Source: Candolleomyces eurysporus (Eukaryota; Basidiomycota; Agaricomycetes; Agaricales; Psathyrellaceae). From it: 64,000 bases of DNA. Of the stretch, positions 32,001-43,892 are shown in pieces. Under the pieces are notes generated by a model. It had not been told where the DNA came from. It ran no database searches and saw nothing but the letters and a program-made list of their open reading frames with translations. A program made the translations under genes and the position numbers. Position 1 is the first letter of the stretch, and each line of letters begins with the position of its first letter. The DNA lies in NCBI GenBank assembly GCA_027579435.1, contig JANBPK010001042.1, forward strand, positions 90,019-154,018, read 5' to 3'.

Positions 32001-35000
32001 AGACACAGATTTCTTACTCGGCTCATCAGCAGCTTCGACCTTATCAAGCCGAGGCACCACAGGTTTGTCCACCTTTTCTGCAGCAGCTTTTCCGTCCTTG
32101 GATTCGGGTTCTTTCGCTGGCACTTTGCTTGGACCCTTGGAAGGATCGCCCGACTTCAAGAGGTCGGTGAAAGACGAACTCGATCCGGAGAATGCAGAGA
32201 ACGCAGTCGACGTCCCACTGAAAGCACCAAATCCTCCAGCGGTTGTTGTTTTGGTAGCTGAAGGCGATGGCGGCGTCGGTGGAGGGAAACCAGGTTTGGC
32301 TCCCCCAAAGACTGATGGAGTTCCAAAGGCAGGGCTGCTCGACGGCTTGGTGGATCCCCCCAGGACCGATGGACTCCCAAACGCAGGAGCCCCCGATGGC
32401 TTAGCAGCAGCGCCAGGGGAGCCACTGCCTGAGGAGGCAAGGGCGGCGAAAACTGATGCGGGTGCCTTTTGTTGCTCTGGTTTCTTGAAAAATGGAGACG
32501 TTTCTGGGGAGGTGGTTGCGCCAAATGCTCCGAAACCTGAAGCGGGCCGGAAGGCAGATGGAGAGCTCTGTAGGTTGGCGAAAGCACCGGTAGTGACAGG
32601 AGGCTTTGTGCTCGTGAAAGCCGACACTGGGGACGGACTGTCGTTACCGGCCGAAGGAGATGACGGGGGTGAAGATATGCCTGCGGGTTTCTTTGGCGTT
32701 TCTGCGGTCGAAGCTTGGCTGGCACTCGGCTTTGCTCCAAACGCCGATCTCCCAAAGACAGAGGGTGTGGTCGAAGAACCGAAAACTGGTGTTGTGCTGG
32801 GTTTACCAAACGGTGACGTCGCAGAGCCGAATGGAGAGGCGGATGTGGTAGCAGGAGCTTGGGGTTGGGACGAAGCAGCAGGAGCATCTCCCGAAGCTGA
32901 CTTGAGTGCCGACGCAAAACCACCTGTATTGTTGGACGCAAATGCACCGAACCCGCCGCCCGTCGTAGAACTGGCTCCGAATGCGGAGACCGGAGCTGCT
33001 GGTGACTGTGCTGCACCGGAGAATGTGGCTGGTTTACTTGCAAATGCTCCAAATCCACCAGTTGACGGTGTTGTTGCTGAGGGGGTCGAACCGAAGCTGC
33101 TCTGTCCAAAGGCAGGTTGACCAAAAGCGGGCTTGCCCAGCGATGTCTGGCCAAACGAGCTCTGACCAAAACTCGGCTTGCCAAAGGCAGACGTCGTGTT
33201 CGTTGAGGCAGGAGCAAGAGCAGCCGCTGGTTGTGACGTCTGTCCAAATGCCGAGACAGAGCTGGTAGTGGTGGGCTCGCTGGGTTTACTGAAGGGACTG
33301 CTTGCCGCCGCACTGAATGCCCCGAAACCGGTAGCGGGTTTGAGAACACTACTCCCACCAGTGGTAGAGGTAACTGCCGCGGAGGGAGGATTGCTCGCAG
33401 GCGCGCCAAAGGATCCAAATATACCACCTGACGGTTTAGATTGAGAGGCATCAGTGTTGCTCGAACCCAGAGAAAGACCTCCGAATCCAGGAGTATCGTC
33501 TGCCATGGATGCTTCTCTCGTCATATCAGCAGGAGGAGCTAATGTTGCGGTGCTTCCAAACGCGGATGTTGCAGGCGTGCTCCCAAAACTGGTCTGACCG
33601 AACACTGAACCACCACCGCTTTGGTTTCCGAAGCCGCTAAAGGCGCCAGTTGACTGGGACCCGAATGCACTGGAGCCGCCACTACCGAAGGTCGACGAAC
33701 CCCCACCAAATGAACCGAAAGGTGTCGAGGTTGTGGTTGTATTTGAAGCACCACCGAAAGGCGAGGCTGTGGTTGTGGTTGACGATTGAATAGCAGCTCC
33801 GAAGGCAGACGGCGATGCTGAAGCAAAAGCAGAGAACCCTGTCGATGTAGGCGCGGGTTTTGCAAAGGCCGAGGTAGTTGATGTGGATGCGGGTTGTCCA
33901 AACGCTGAAGGAGCCCCGAAGGCTGGCGTTGTTCCAAAGGAAGACTGTCCGAAGGCACTTGAAGGCGCTTGTTGGGCGAAAGGCGAGCCAACCTTCGTGC
34001 TCTGGTCTTCGGAAGACATAGATGCGTCGGGCTGAATAGCGTCTGGTGCTCGAAGTGTGGCTGCTGCGCTTGGCGTTATCATGAGAGGGTACGGTTTGGA
34101 GTGTTCCAAGTACCAGCCCTGGACAGTACCGTCATTCAGGAAAGCGTAAACAATGGGCGTCGATGTCGCATTATCTGTTAGGTCCAAATCCAATGACAGC
34201 AGTGTCGTATCATCCATATCCTTGTTCAAGGGTAAGGACACTGGATTATCTTGCGATTGTTGATACCAAGTACTGCTGTCATGGGCAAGGACCTCCAAGT
34301 CGACAGAACTTGCGTCACCAAACACGAAAAGAGCATTTGAATGATCATTCGAAGAGGCATCTTCATCCCATTTGGGTAGCTGAAGGAGGTGTGGTGATTG
34401 GAAGGTGCGATCTCCGGCGAAGTAAGGGTGGTTCAGAGAGTGGTAGGTACCGGTATTTGACTTGGTGTCAAGCGATACAATGTGAAGAGCGGGGTTCGTA
34501 AGGTCTTGCTCTGAGGCGTAACTCGTGCGAAAGGTGTGGCCTGGTCCTGTCCAACTTAATGATACCAACGAGCCTTCAAAGGTTGGAGGGATGTGTTTAT
34601 GGGGGCTTGACATGTTCGTCAAGGCAAATGTAAGGATATCGCCGGTTTTCAGGCCAATTGCAATATGCTTTCCCTTGGGCGACCAAGCAACTAAAAAGGG
34701 TATAAAGACGCGAGTCACAAAGTCATCTCTGAGTTAAACTCACCAGCTGCTGGGATCGTGCTTGCGTCACTTGCGGACCACCCACCCTGAGGTTCTAACC
34801 GCATGTTGAAAATCTGAACAAAGTCGTTTCCAACAACAGCGACACGGTCAACCAAGTTGGGTTCAGTGCCTGGATTTGCCGCTATTTGCTTGAGAGCTGA
34901 AGACTGAAGCTGTCTGGTGTGCGTTGGTTGAACCTGGTCTTGGCCTGGGGCGAAGAGGGATTCGGCATTGTAGACCAACACTAGTCCTTGTTCTAGGCCG

Positions 35001-35494
35001 ACGATCAAACGCGAGTCTTGGTTGGCGAAGGTGACGATGTTTGGTTTGCCCTGCGGTAATGATATTGTGCGTTTAAAGGCAAAGTTGTTGTCGCTCCCTT
35101 CTGTTGCGGCCTTTGAAGACGACCGTAGATCATCCAGAGGCGACAGTGCAAGTTCTAAATATCCAGTTCAAGCGGCTGACCAACGTAAAAGAGTGTGTGC
35201 TCACCGTAGGAACTGCCATTGTAGCGCGCTCCTGCAAACCAACCCCGTGAATTGGCAATGGCGAGAAGGTGGTAATGTGTGGAGGCTGAAACCTCATAAG
35301 GCTGAGAGAGTGTGGATCGGGCTTGCTTGTTTAGAAGCCTAAAATTCGGGTACTGGAGAGAAATCGGTTAGCTCTGGGTCCATGACTCCCCACAACGCAC
35401 TGACCGTGAAACCATCTGCAGCTGGGTTTTTGGGCGTTGGCTGAATCGTAACTTGAGACTGCGCCGGTCTCACTAGAGGAGTGGTGAGGCTCAT
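29064..35494 (-). CDS. FG nucleoporin, NUP214/NUP159 type
   Basis: Cytoplasmic-face nuclear pore protein that docks the mRNA-export helicase. It starts at ATG 35494 (MSLTTPLVRPAQSQVTIQPT); an earlier in-frame ATG at 35599 is possible. Part 1, about 35494-34100, is a WD/beta-propeller (VGLEQGLVLVYNAESLF, VAWSPKGKHIAIGLKTGDIL). Part 2, about 34000-30600, is a very long FG region with many FG, SAFG and PFG units, plus an acidic insert (EEEDEEDDLSDDH). Near 30870-30680 three near-identical units (GPAKPPVFGATPPVFGST type) follow one another. Part 3, 30420-29700, is a coiled-coil segment in small exons (IQKLEGKLQESKKKL). The tail is Ser/Pro-rich and ends STSLFASFKKEA. Most of parts 1-2 sit in one 4.3-kb exon. 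Total roughly 1950 residues. Confidence 0.88.
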
Positions 35495-35678
35495 GTCGTC
35501 TGACGTCGTCCGACGCGTCGAAGAGCTACTCGTAGGCGTCGACAAAGGGAGTGGACAAACACAAATGTGGACGGGCGAAATACAAGCCAGGCGACGCAAG
35601 TCTGGTGGAGCACGTGACTCAGGCTATCACACCGTAAAAGGCCCGAGTTCCCCTATTTTTGCTTTTCTCCTCGAAATC
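35495..35678. promoter_or_regulatory. Short bidirectional promoter, nucleoporin / SH3 protein
   Basis: 184 bp between divergent starts (35494 minus, 35679 plus). No clear TATA box. A pyrimidine-rich stretch (CCCCTATTTTTGCTTTTCTCC, split here as CCCCTATTTTTG and CTTTTCTCC) lies immediately before the SH3-gene ATG. Confidence 0.4.
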
Positions 35679-36693
35679 ATGAGGGACCCGGTTCTCGACT
35701 TTATCATCTCTCAAACCAAGCAGAACATCGAGTTTCTCGCATCTCATGGAGCTCTCTCACCAGACGACAAGATCCAAATTATCCAGAAATTGGATCTAGC
35801 CCAGTCGTCTCAGATTCTTAGTGCGCAAACCATTGGTGACCCCACTAATGAGAGCCGTGCCACCAAGGAGAATCAGTCGATAGCTGGCTCCGAGACAATC
35901 ACAGAGAAGGCATACCCCCCTCCTTCAGGCCCTCCACCAAGCAGTGGCTTCCTGTTCAGGGCGAAGGCGATTTGGGGTTACAATGAAGACAATAGGGTAT
36001 GCTAGACACTTCTCTCCTAACTGCGACGCACAAAAGGCTTACTTGAAACCAGGAGAACAACGACCTGTCGTTCAAGCCTGGCGATACGATTGAAGTAATC
36101 ACTGAAACCAATGCAGATTGGTGGCTCGGGAGAGTATCCGGGAAAGAGGGTCTATTCCCTTCAGCTTATGTTGAGAGGATGATGGCCCCAAGCCCCCCTT
36201 CTCGTACGCCGCCAGCCCACGCTAGCGGATATCAACCTAGTTATGGAGGGCCTAGTCCAGCATTTCCAGCGCCCACGGCACCTTCGTATCCAGGAGGGCC
36301 ATATCCGGGAGGGCCACCATATCAGCCTCCCCCGGCGCCTTATGGTTTTTACGGCGCAGTGAATCAAGGCTATGCGGCACCCCCTCCTGGGCATCAGGCT
36401 CCTGTACCCCCACCGCAAGGGAATGTCGCAGTTCAACAATCCCAAGAACCGCCGAAGCAGCACAAATTCGGAGGAAACCTGGGGTCAACGGTATGTCAAT
36501 TTTCGTTCCGACCTGGACGTAGAACTTACCTCATACACATTAGCTTGCCCATTCCGCGGTTGGAGGTGTCGGTTTCGGAGCAGGTCCGTCCTCCATTCAC
36601 ATTCTGTTCGAAAGCCATACCAAACGTAACTGACCAATTTTACTCATCCCAGGAAGTGCCGTTGGAGGAGGTATCGTCAACGCGATATTTTGA
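35679..36693 (+). CDS. SH3-domain protein (LSB3/LSB4/PIN3-like)
   Basis: Probable adaptor of the actin/endocytosis machinery. It starts MRDPVLDFIISQTKQNIEFL, a helical segment of the type found in Las17-binding proteins. After a Pro-rich linker the SH3 domain spans two exons: FRAKAIWGYNEDN, then NDLSFKPGDTIEVI, ADWWLGRVSGKEGLFPSAYV with the ALYDY/WW/PxxY-type positions. A long Pro/Gly/Tyr/Gln-rich tail (PYPGGPPYQPPPAPYGFYG) follows. The last two mini-exons encode LAHSAVGGVGFGAGSAVGGG and the end IVNAIF. This Gly-rich C terminus is a hallmark of fungal LSB/PIN3 relatives. Stop TGA at 36691-36693. Confidence 0.82.
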
Positions 36694-36875
36694 AGCCGGG
36701 GCGGAAGACTGCAAAGTTTGTCAAATCCGGGTAGCGGGAATATGTTGAATATACCGGTCTGCGATAGCGTCCTATATATATACGAATGTAGAATTAATAG
36801 ATCGTAATTTTGGAACCTGTGTAGTGTTACGGTGCATGACTAGGAAGAGCAAAAAAAGAAACCAATGAAATCGAC

Positions 36876-38716
36876 CTAAATCGTCTCGAACCACCCTGCC
36901 TGGATCATCTCCTCCGCCAGCCCTGCCCAGTCTTTTCTGCGAGCTTTTCGCCCAGCCAACTCTGTTGCAAATCTAGGCCAAAAGAGTCAGGCAAAGAACG
37001 GAATTCGGAACACTAAAACCCACCTCAAGCACTCATCCAGCCTCCACCGGCCCCGCTCACTGTCGCTCGACATTGAACTTGGATCTTCTCCTTTCCAAGC
37101 TGGGGTATAGGGCAAACCAGGACACAACCTCCGACTAAGCGCGTAAATCATCCCCGCAATAAACGCATCCTGTGCTCCAACTTCATCCACCAACGCATCA
37201 CTCATCTCCTGGGCAGGTACTTCAGTCCCTTGGGATTCGTTATCATGGTCGTGATCATCATAATCGGTCGTCGTATATTGTCCACTCATATTCGGATTAT
37301 GTGTGGGCTGTCTTGAGCTCGGGGTCATCCCTCTCGAGTTGAACGAGTTCATCATGGATATCGAGTTCCCATGTCCGTGGCCGCTGTCGGTGAAATACCC
37401 TCCGGCAGTGAACGCGCTGGAAGAGGGCGTAGAGCTCCGCCCTCCGGCCCAGAAGTCGCTCCCACTCCTCACTGATTGGATAGACCCGTCTCCTTGCACC
37501 CGGCTTCCCATTCTGCTGTGGTTGATCGACGGCTCGTATTGCGCAGCTGGTAGCTTCTCTTCGACCCAGCCAGAACTCTGGAAGTACTCTTTGGTTGGCA
37601 GAGAAAGGACCGCAGAGCCTTCTGAGCCCCAGTGGGCCACCAGGAGAGCATGTGGGGGGACTATTGACGACAGCGATAGCAGAAAAGCTCGGGGAGTCGA
37701 GGCGTAATGGGGCGAATGCACTTGGGCATAGTGCTTATTGAGGAAAATCACGTCGACGTGTGGTATCAGCTGGAACGAAGTTCAACACGAGGACAGGAGT
37801 GATAGACGATATCAATTCACGTACTGCTTCAACCCCTTGCCTTCCCTTGCGGCCCACGTCGAGGCTAAATACGCAGTGACTCCTCCATTTGCGTTCCCTG
37901 GCCAATCCATCGACCCCAGTAATGTTGCTCAGGGTTGTCTTTACGGATCGACCCTCAAAGTGCAGCCAGTCGAACGGTGCTGGACTATTGGGATTGGAAA
38001 GGAAGGGCACCGGTCGAGGACCGGACTGTGATGGGCGCGGGGTTGCGGTAGCAAGCGTAGGCGTAGAAACTTGAGCTGGAAGAGAGGGTGTAAGGGCTTG
38101 CGGGACTGGAAGTTGTGGGTAGTTCTCTGGGGCTAACAGAGGGCCCAACAACGACACAAAGTCTTCATGGGTGATATCTGGAAGAGGATTGTGGTTTATC
38201 ACCGTTCGTGAATTGTTGTCCGCTAAAGAGTAGAAGAAATACAAGTCAGGCTCGAGCTCGGAGTGCACACCACTAACTTGGACGGACGCACCTGCGTGAA
38301 GAATCCATGCAGCTGGGATACCAGCATCGTTCCAGAGTTTACAGTATCGTGTTGTGACGCCCTCATTCTCCAGGTCCTTCAGGATTGCCTTGCCCTCGTC
38401 GTTGCCACCTAATGGAGCTACTAGAACTGCGTCCACGTTCGCGAACTGTGCCAACAGGGACAAGACCTGCAACACACAGGAGTCGTGTCAGGCATTCGGA
38501 GAATTGAAATTACAGAGCACTACGTACAAGATTCGCTGAGCCACCACGAGCCTTCTCGACCGAGTGTGCACGTATCGCGCTAGAGGGTCCCGGATGGCAC
38601 GGAACCGAGAGTGTGTGGGTCAGGAACAAGGTGCCTGAGGCGACGACACGCAGCGGCTTCAAGGAAGGGCCTGAAGCATATTGGACATCGTTTCCTTCAC
38701 GTCGGAGTTTGGCCAT
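36876..38716 (-). CDS. PfkB-family carbohydrate kinase (ketohexokinase-like)
   Basis: ATP-dependent sugar kinase of the ribokinase fold; the substrate is unknown but the order resembles fungal ketohexokinase-like proteins. The start at 38716 gives MAKLRREGNDVQYASG; an ATG at 38758 is also possible. Motifs: VVASGTLFLTHTLSV, the glycine pair in KARGGSANL, APLGGNDEGKAIL, and the active site DEVGAQDAFIAGMIYALSR, which has Gln where most members have Gly (GAGD). The catalytic Asp is kept. A roughly 130-residue Ser/Gly/His/Asp-rich insertion (SSTPSSSAFTAGGYF, DYDDHDHDNESQ) separates the nucleotide-binding part from the active site. The C terminus is AGLAEEMIQAGWFETI. Three or four introns. It converges on the SH3 gene. 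Confidence 0.82.
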
Positions 38717-38904
38717 GTCCGGGGAAGGGGTATATTGGACGTGGTGGAGAGGGAGCAAGTGCCAATGAATAAATTAAATAAGCGACGGGATAGGCCACAA
38801 AGGGGCCTTCATCGGTGTGATGAAATACTACTTCCGAATGGGCATGTAGCGTTATCTACGATACTTTTCAGCAGAATAGAATTACAAATTCCTCGTCGAG
38901 TTGT

Positions 38905-40254
38905 CTATTGCATCTCGATGTCGCCGTCATCGTCCTCACTGTCTACTTCCTCCCAGTCACCCCCATCCTCTCCTTCATCGACCGGCGATGGTTTTATTCC
39001 CAATGCATCCAGGCTTGAAATCAACTCCTGAACGTGTTCCAATATTGGTTTGTCCGGGTGGTCTTGATTTCTATGTAACTACACAAAGATCTTAGTCTTC
39101 GAAGTGTCAAGGAGACTCTGATAACTTACCACTTGGCATGTTTCCAAACAATCGCGGGAGTCCTTGGCCAACTCTTCCCAAGTAAGTTCGTCGTATGTCC
39201 CACCAGACTTTTTCGCTTGCTCGGACATGAGATAGAAGCACCATCCTTCGAGATACCAAGCTTCTACATCCTGGTCGTCCGACGACATGATCCCATGCAG
39301 CACCAGGAGGGCTGGAGCGTACAACGCCAGTTCGATGAAGAGTTTGACGAGATTCAATCTCGTGGGTATGGGAGGAAGTTTGGGATCGTCTATTTGAGAA
39401 GACAAAAATTTCATTTGGTGTAAGGAGCCAAGGAGACACTGACAAACCTGGTTCACAGTCCTTCCAAACAGACCATGCTTGCTCTAAACACTGCTTGGCT
39501 TCTTCGGGTCTTTGCTGCGACATCCTGACGGAAGCAAATGTTTGAAGAGCCTCAGGATTATTGGGATCAGTCTGGAGTGCAAGATTCAGCAAATCTTCGC
39601 ATGTCTTCTCTGCTTCGGGCTCAAAGCTACGGCGGTGGAGTCAGTAATCACAGCTGTGAAGATCGGGCCTATAATACGCACCAAAGATCATATTGAGGGT
39701 CCATCCAGATTTCAACCTGTCCAACAAGAGCCCGGACGATGTTACTCTTTATCTCGAGCTCATCGTCGCTGCCATTGCCGTCTGCCGCTTTCTCTTTCCC
39801 TTTCAACTGGCCCATTAGAACATTTACTGCTGATTTATAGCAGTCCAGAGCAGTCCGTGGATCATCTTCGCTGAGCTGTGCGAGGTACAAGTAGGCCGAT
39901 GGTGGAGGGACAGCCGGTGCTAGTGGGCTGGGAGGCACTAACGATTGGAAAGCCTTATTGCCTCCACAAGTCAGCTTAACCATCGTAGCCGTCTTAAATA
40001 TAATTCACCTGCTTTGCCTGCTCTATTTCACCGGTCTCCAGCAGTGCAACGCCCAGCATCTCCTTCGCCTCGACATTTGATGCATCCTTCTCCAAAATTC
40101 TTCGGATAAATTTCAAGGCGAGCTCATAGTCGCACTGAACGATTAACGACTGCGCCTTCTCCAGTAAAGCGGATATCGAGGGCTCTTCTTTCACGACGTT
40201 TGCAGGCTCTTGAACCTTGGACAGATGCTTTTTCTTTGGTTTTGTGCGTCCCAT
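38905..40254 (-). CDS. ACL4: TPR chaperone of ribosomal protein L4 (ACL4-like)
   Basis: Tetratricopeptide protein resembling yeast Acl4, the dedicated chaperone that delivers ribosomal protein uL4 to the nucleus. It starts MGRTKPKKKHLSKVQEP, a basic segment. TPR-like helices follow: ALKFIRRILEKDASNVEAKE, SAYLYLAQLSEDDPRTALDC, NNPEALQTFASVRMSQQRPE, LFIELALYAPALLVLHGIMS and DVEAWYLEGWCFYLMSEQAK. The C terminus is very acidic, with EDGGDWEEVDSEDDD, and ends GDIEMQ, as expected for a basic-client chaperone. Five or six exons. It shares a roughly 200-bp divergent promoter region with the next gene. Confidence 0.8.
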
Positions 40255-40457
40255 GGCGGAGGAGATGATCGAAAAAGTCAAGGTCGGCATCACGTGGTCG
40301 AGATAGACTTTAGCGCGTGCGGGCCGGTACGCGCCGGTAACACCTCTCTCCCCTTAACGTCCACCTCGGCTTGTGGGCTCCTGACGGTCCTGCAGAATAA
40401 CTACGTTTTTGGCAGAGCATCTGCACCTCCCCGTCCAGCATCTACCGTACCTGGCTA

Positions 40458-41843
40458 TGAGCAGCAACCAGGTCTGCGAGTACACTTCCAGAGATCCTAC
40501 CGCAGAGGATGGACTGTTCTTGGAACGGCTCGAGACCTTCATGGACAAATGTCTCGCAGATATCAGAGCATTTTCAGAAAGAGAGCTGCGTCCCTTTGAA
40601 GAGGTCTCGTCTGGCTCTTTGGTCGCCTCCGGGCATTCTAATTTTCGTTCTATTTCGCCTTTTCGTTCAGACACGGCGATGTGTAGCTGAATGGCACACT
40701 AAATATCTCTTCCAATCCTCGTTTTCTAGCAGCTCAAGCGAAAGTGTATCCAATAATAGACGTGATTATGGTAAGAGTGCTTGCTTTGATCCCCCGCCCT
40801 CCTCGGTGACACATTTGCAGTGCGTTCCGTGCTGATGGATACCTCTCGTATCCTCGAGTCTCTGGCCGACACAGCAGGTGTTCAATCGTTCTTTCTGTCC
40901 GTTGATCCCAGAGACGACGAAGATCCTGGCTTCCTGGGTGGATCTCTCGATGGCCGGGAGTTTTGGAGGAACCTACGTGGGGGAGGAGACCACGGGGCTA
41001 AAGCATTCAAACGGCATTGTCTCAAAAATGAAGCAGAGCCGAGGTCATTGACAGTCAGTGCAACCAATGCTGTAGCTCAAGATGCCAAAACCAAGGCGCA
41101 AACGGCATCCAGCTCAGGCATCAAGGTCGACGCCAAGTCCGTAAAATCGGATTTGTACGAAACCGTGCGGAAGGCACTCAAGTCGGTCTCCTATCCTTTT
41201 CAGACTCACTTTCAACTGCTGATTGTAGCTGTAGGTTAGCCAGTGGAGTCCGGAACGCTGAGATGAAATGGACAAATCCCGAACGATTAGATTTGTACGG
41301 GGTGCGATTGGTGGGCTGGCCACCTGATATTCCTGCTCAAAATCCATCTACACTTAAAGTGAATCAAAATAAACAACTGCTGGAAGCTTTCAAAAGCGGC
41401 GCTGCTAGATTTGAGCGTCTTCCTGTCTCTCTCCAACCCTTACCGGCCCCCGCTCCAGAGATGGAGGTGGACCCTGCAGAGACTGATGACTTTTCTTGGG
41501 CGTACGATCCAGATGCATCGCCTAAGGTAAGCCAAGTAGGTTTGGCTGACAAAATGGTAGATGTCTTACGTTGTTGTAGATTTCGAACAAGGTGCCTGCG
41601 CCCGCAGTATCGACGGCAGCGTTCGCTGGAATCCCTTCTCCGAGGAATATTCCCAGCATTCCATCCACTCGTGAAAACACACCGCTTTCTTCCTTACTCG
41701 GCTCTTCGTTAGAATGTTTGGATGCCTACGCTTCATCGTCCAACATTCCGAGGGAACACTCTTCCTCTGACAATCAGGCTGACGATATCATCAGATCGCG
41801 AAAGAGGCCGAGAAATGATGATGAAGGCTCGAGGCCACCTTAA
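40458..41843 (+). CDS. Conserved basidiomycete-type hypothetical protein
   Basis: I recognise no named family. The start at 40458 gives MSSNQVCEYTSRDPTAEDGL; an ATG at 40409 is in frame. Exons join across short introns (about 40604-40670, 40769-40820 and 41183-41236): FLERLETFMDKCLADIRAFS, RCVAEWHTKYLFQSSFSS, RSVLMDTSRILESLADTAGV, REFWRNLRGGG, then EMKWTNPERLDLYGVRLVGW, PPDIPAQNPSTLKVNQNKQL. The C-terminal third is Pro/Ser-rich and ends with a basic cluster (RSRKRPRNDDEGSRPP) that could be a nuclear-localisation signal. The middle GVRLVGWPPDIPAQNPSTLK segment looks conserved rather than random. Function unknown. Confidence 0.75.
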
Positions 41844-42128
41844 CCAAATGTTCTTATAGAAGAAAGTCGGTTTTTGGGTACGATGCATGTAGACGTCGAA
41901 TAGGATTAACTTTTATTGTAATCTCCTCGGATAGTAGATCCTGTTCACGGACGAAATATTAATGTTTGCATCACGAGAGTTCTGCCTGGTCGGGAAAAAC
42001 CACATGGTGTCACCATGTCAGTCCAGGGGTCTCTTATTGATCCATTCTCTCCTCACGAGTGGCACGTTTTCTTCCCCTTTCTTCACGAACCATTCTTCTT
42101 TTCTTGAACTCAAATTCCTCATCCTATA

Positions 42129-43593
42129 ATGTTTTCCTCGTTTTTTAGGTATGTCCCCAGTGAAGGCCACCAATATAAATCTCCTGATTGATCGATATTC
42201 AGTGCTGCTCCTGCCGACCCCCATGCCCCCAATTTTCATGCCGTCACGACAAATGTCTCCGATTCAGACCTCTTGGGCCCATTGGAACCTAAAGACACAG
42301 AATGGCTTTGTGCTACTGGAGGCTTCGTCACCGAGACGCAAACCTTTTACTTCATCACTGAAGATGGGGTCACGATGATGTACCAGATCATTCACTCAGC
42401 GGTTGGGTGAGCTGCGGCGATTGTTATTCGAGTGGATCGCACTAATCACGGATTTGCGACAGCCTCTGGTACCCAACTATTCAATTTAACTGCAAGATCT
42501 ACGACCCAAAGACAGGCGAGGTAACCTGGAAGTCCGTCAATGTCACCAACTTCGTCACCCCTCCTCCTGGCCTCGACAAGAGATCGAGCAAAGCCGACGA
42601 GTTCTCTATCACCTACCAATCTCGACCTGGCACGGACCATCCTGAAGCATACCTTCTGAGCGCCAACCTCGGCGCTGAGCTCCAGGTATCTCTCGAGGTT
42701 TCGCGGCCTGCGACTGTTCAAGGGTGGAAACTTGGAAAGGGGGAGAAGGGAGGATACTCGTACTTTGGCCCCGATGTGCAGAAGCCCGAGGGCTATGTCA
42801 TCCACCGATTCTGGCCTCACATCAAGGTTGAGGGCCACGTCATTTCCAAGGGCAAGGCGGAGCCGTTCTCGGGAGGTGGTGTATTCATTCACGCGATCCA
42901 AGGCATGAGGCCCAACCTCGTGGCCTCGGCTTGGAACTTCCATCTTTTCCAAAGCAAGGAGTTGGGCGGGGTTTCCGCCATTCAGATGGAGTTCACCACC
43001 TGTGATACCCATGGCAAGGCTGGCGCTGGATCCGGCCCCGTCAAGGTCAATGTGGGATCTCTGGTGATCAACAACAAATTGGCGACGGTGACAGGGGCGA
43101 CGACCTGGCCTGGAGACAAGGAAGGCTCAGGGACTGTGGTGTCGAAGACAGTTCATCTGAACCCTGTCTTCGATAGCGAGACCGGATACAAGAAGCCCAA
43201 CCAAGTGGCCGTTGAATGGAAAGGACCGTCGGTCGTTAGTGGTGCCCCAGGAGTTGTGTCAGGAAAGGTTGAGATGGATGTCGGCGACCTGGATAACCCC
43301 AAAGGCCTCATTGAAAGAGTCGACATCATGGCTGAGATTCCGTACGTCTTGAAGGCTGCGGTTAGCTATGTTGCAGGAACCAAGCCTTACATGTACCAGG
43401 TATGTGCACCTCCCGCTCTGCGTTCCTTCAGCAACTAATCCCTTCCCTTTGCGAACAGTGGATTAATCCTGTCAAGCTTCACCTCACTGGCCCTGATGAA
43501 ATCGCCCCTGGCCTTTCCAATGGGGTCGAGGCTAACGGCCATCTCTACACTGAATCTACATTCATTTCTCTCGTCGCAGACGCAGATGCTTAA
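42129..43593 (+). CDS. SVF1: Survival factor 1 family protein (Svf1-like)
   Basis: Svf1-family protein, linked in yeast to survival of oxidative and cold stress and to sphingolipid/ceramide transport; calycin-like fold. A 20-bp micro-exon starts at ATG 42129 (MFSSFFS across the intron), followed by AAPADPHAPNFHAVTTNVSD, SDLLGPLEPKDTEWLCATGG, FVTETQTFYFITEDG, MYQIIHSAVG, VIHRFWPHIKVEGHVISKGK, GVFIHAIQGMRPNLVASAWN and FHLFQSKE. The tail ends LVADADA. Introns at about 42149-42208, 42409-42464 and 43400-43459 give clean joins. The amphipathic N terminus (MFSSFF) matches the membrane-binding start seen in the family. Confidence 0.9.
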
Positions 43594-43892
43594 TACCTCA
43601 TCACGACAGTAATGATTTCGAAATGTTGGATTTAATACTATATCACAATGTTGTAGCTGTATAACTACTAATCAAACTCGAAGATCTTCTGAGAATCGAG
43701 TCAGAACATAAAACCGCTCGGAAACGAGCCTCCGGAAACGGTCTCAATGGGGTAACTATTGGTGCCGGCACGTGCGCAGCGCCGCCCTATTAGGGCCACC
43801 AGGACTGCATGGTTGGGTTATCTTCCTCTTCCACTCCCTAGACTTTGCTTCATATTGCTTCATATTTCCATTGATATGCTGGAAAATGTACA

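Noticed and set aside
30485..33451. Very long open frames in other frames of the nucleoporin gene (for example 30485-31972 and 32156-33451 minus, 31837-33120 plus).
   Set aside because: They come from the low-stop, repetitive Ser/Pro/Gly/Ala codon use of the FG region; their composition is the shifted reading of the same repeats and shows no domain.
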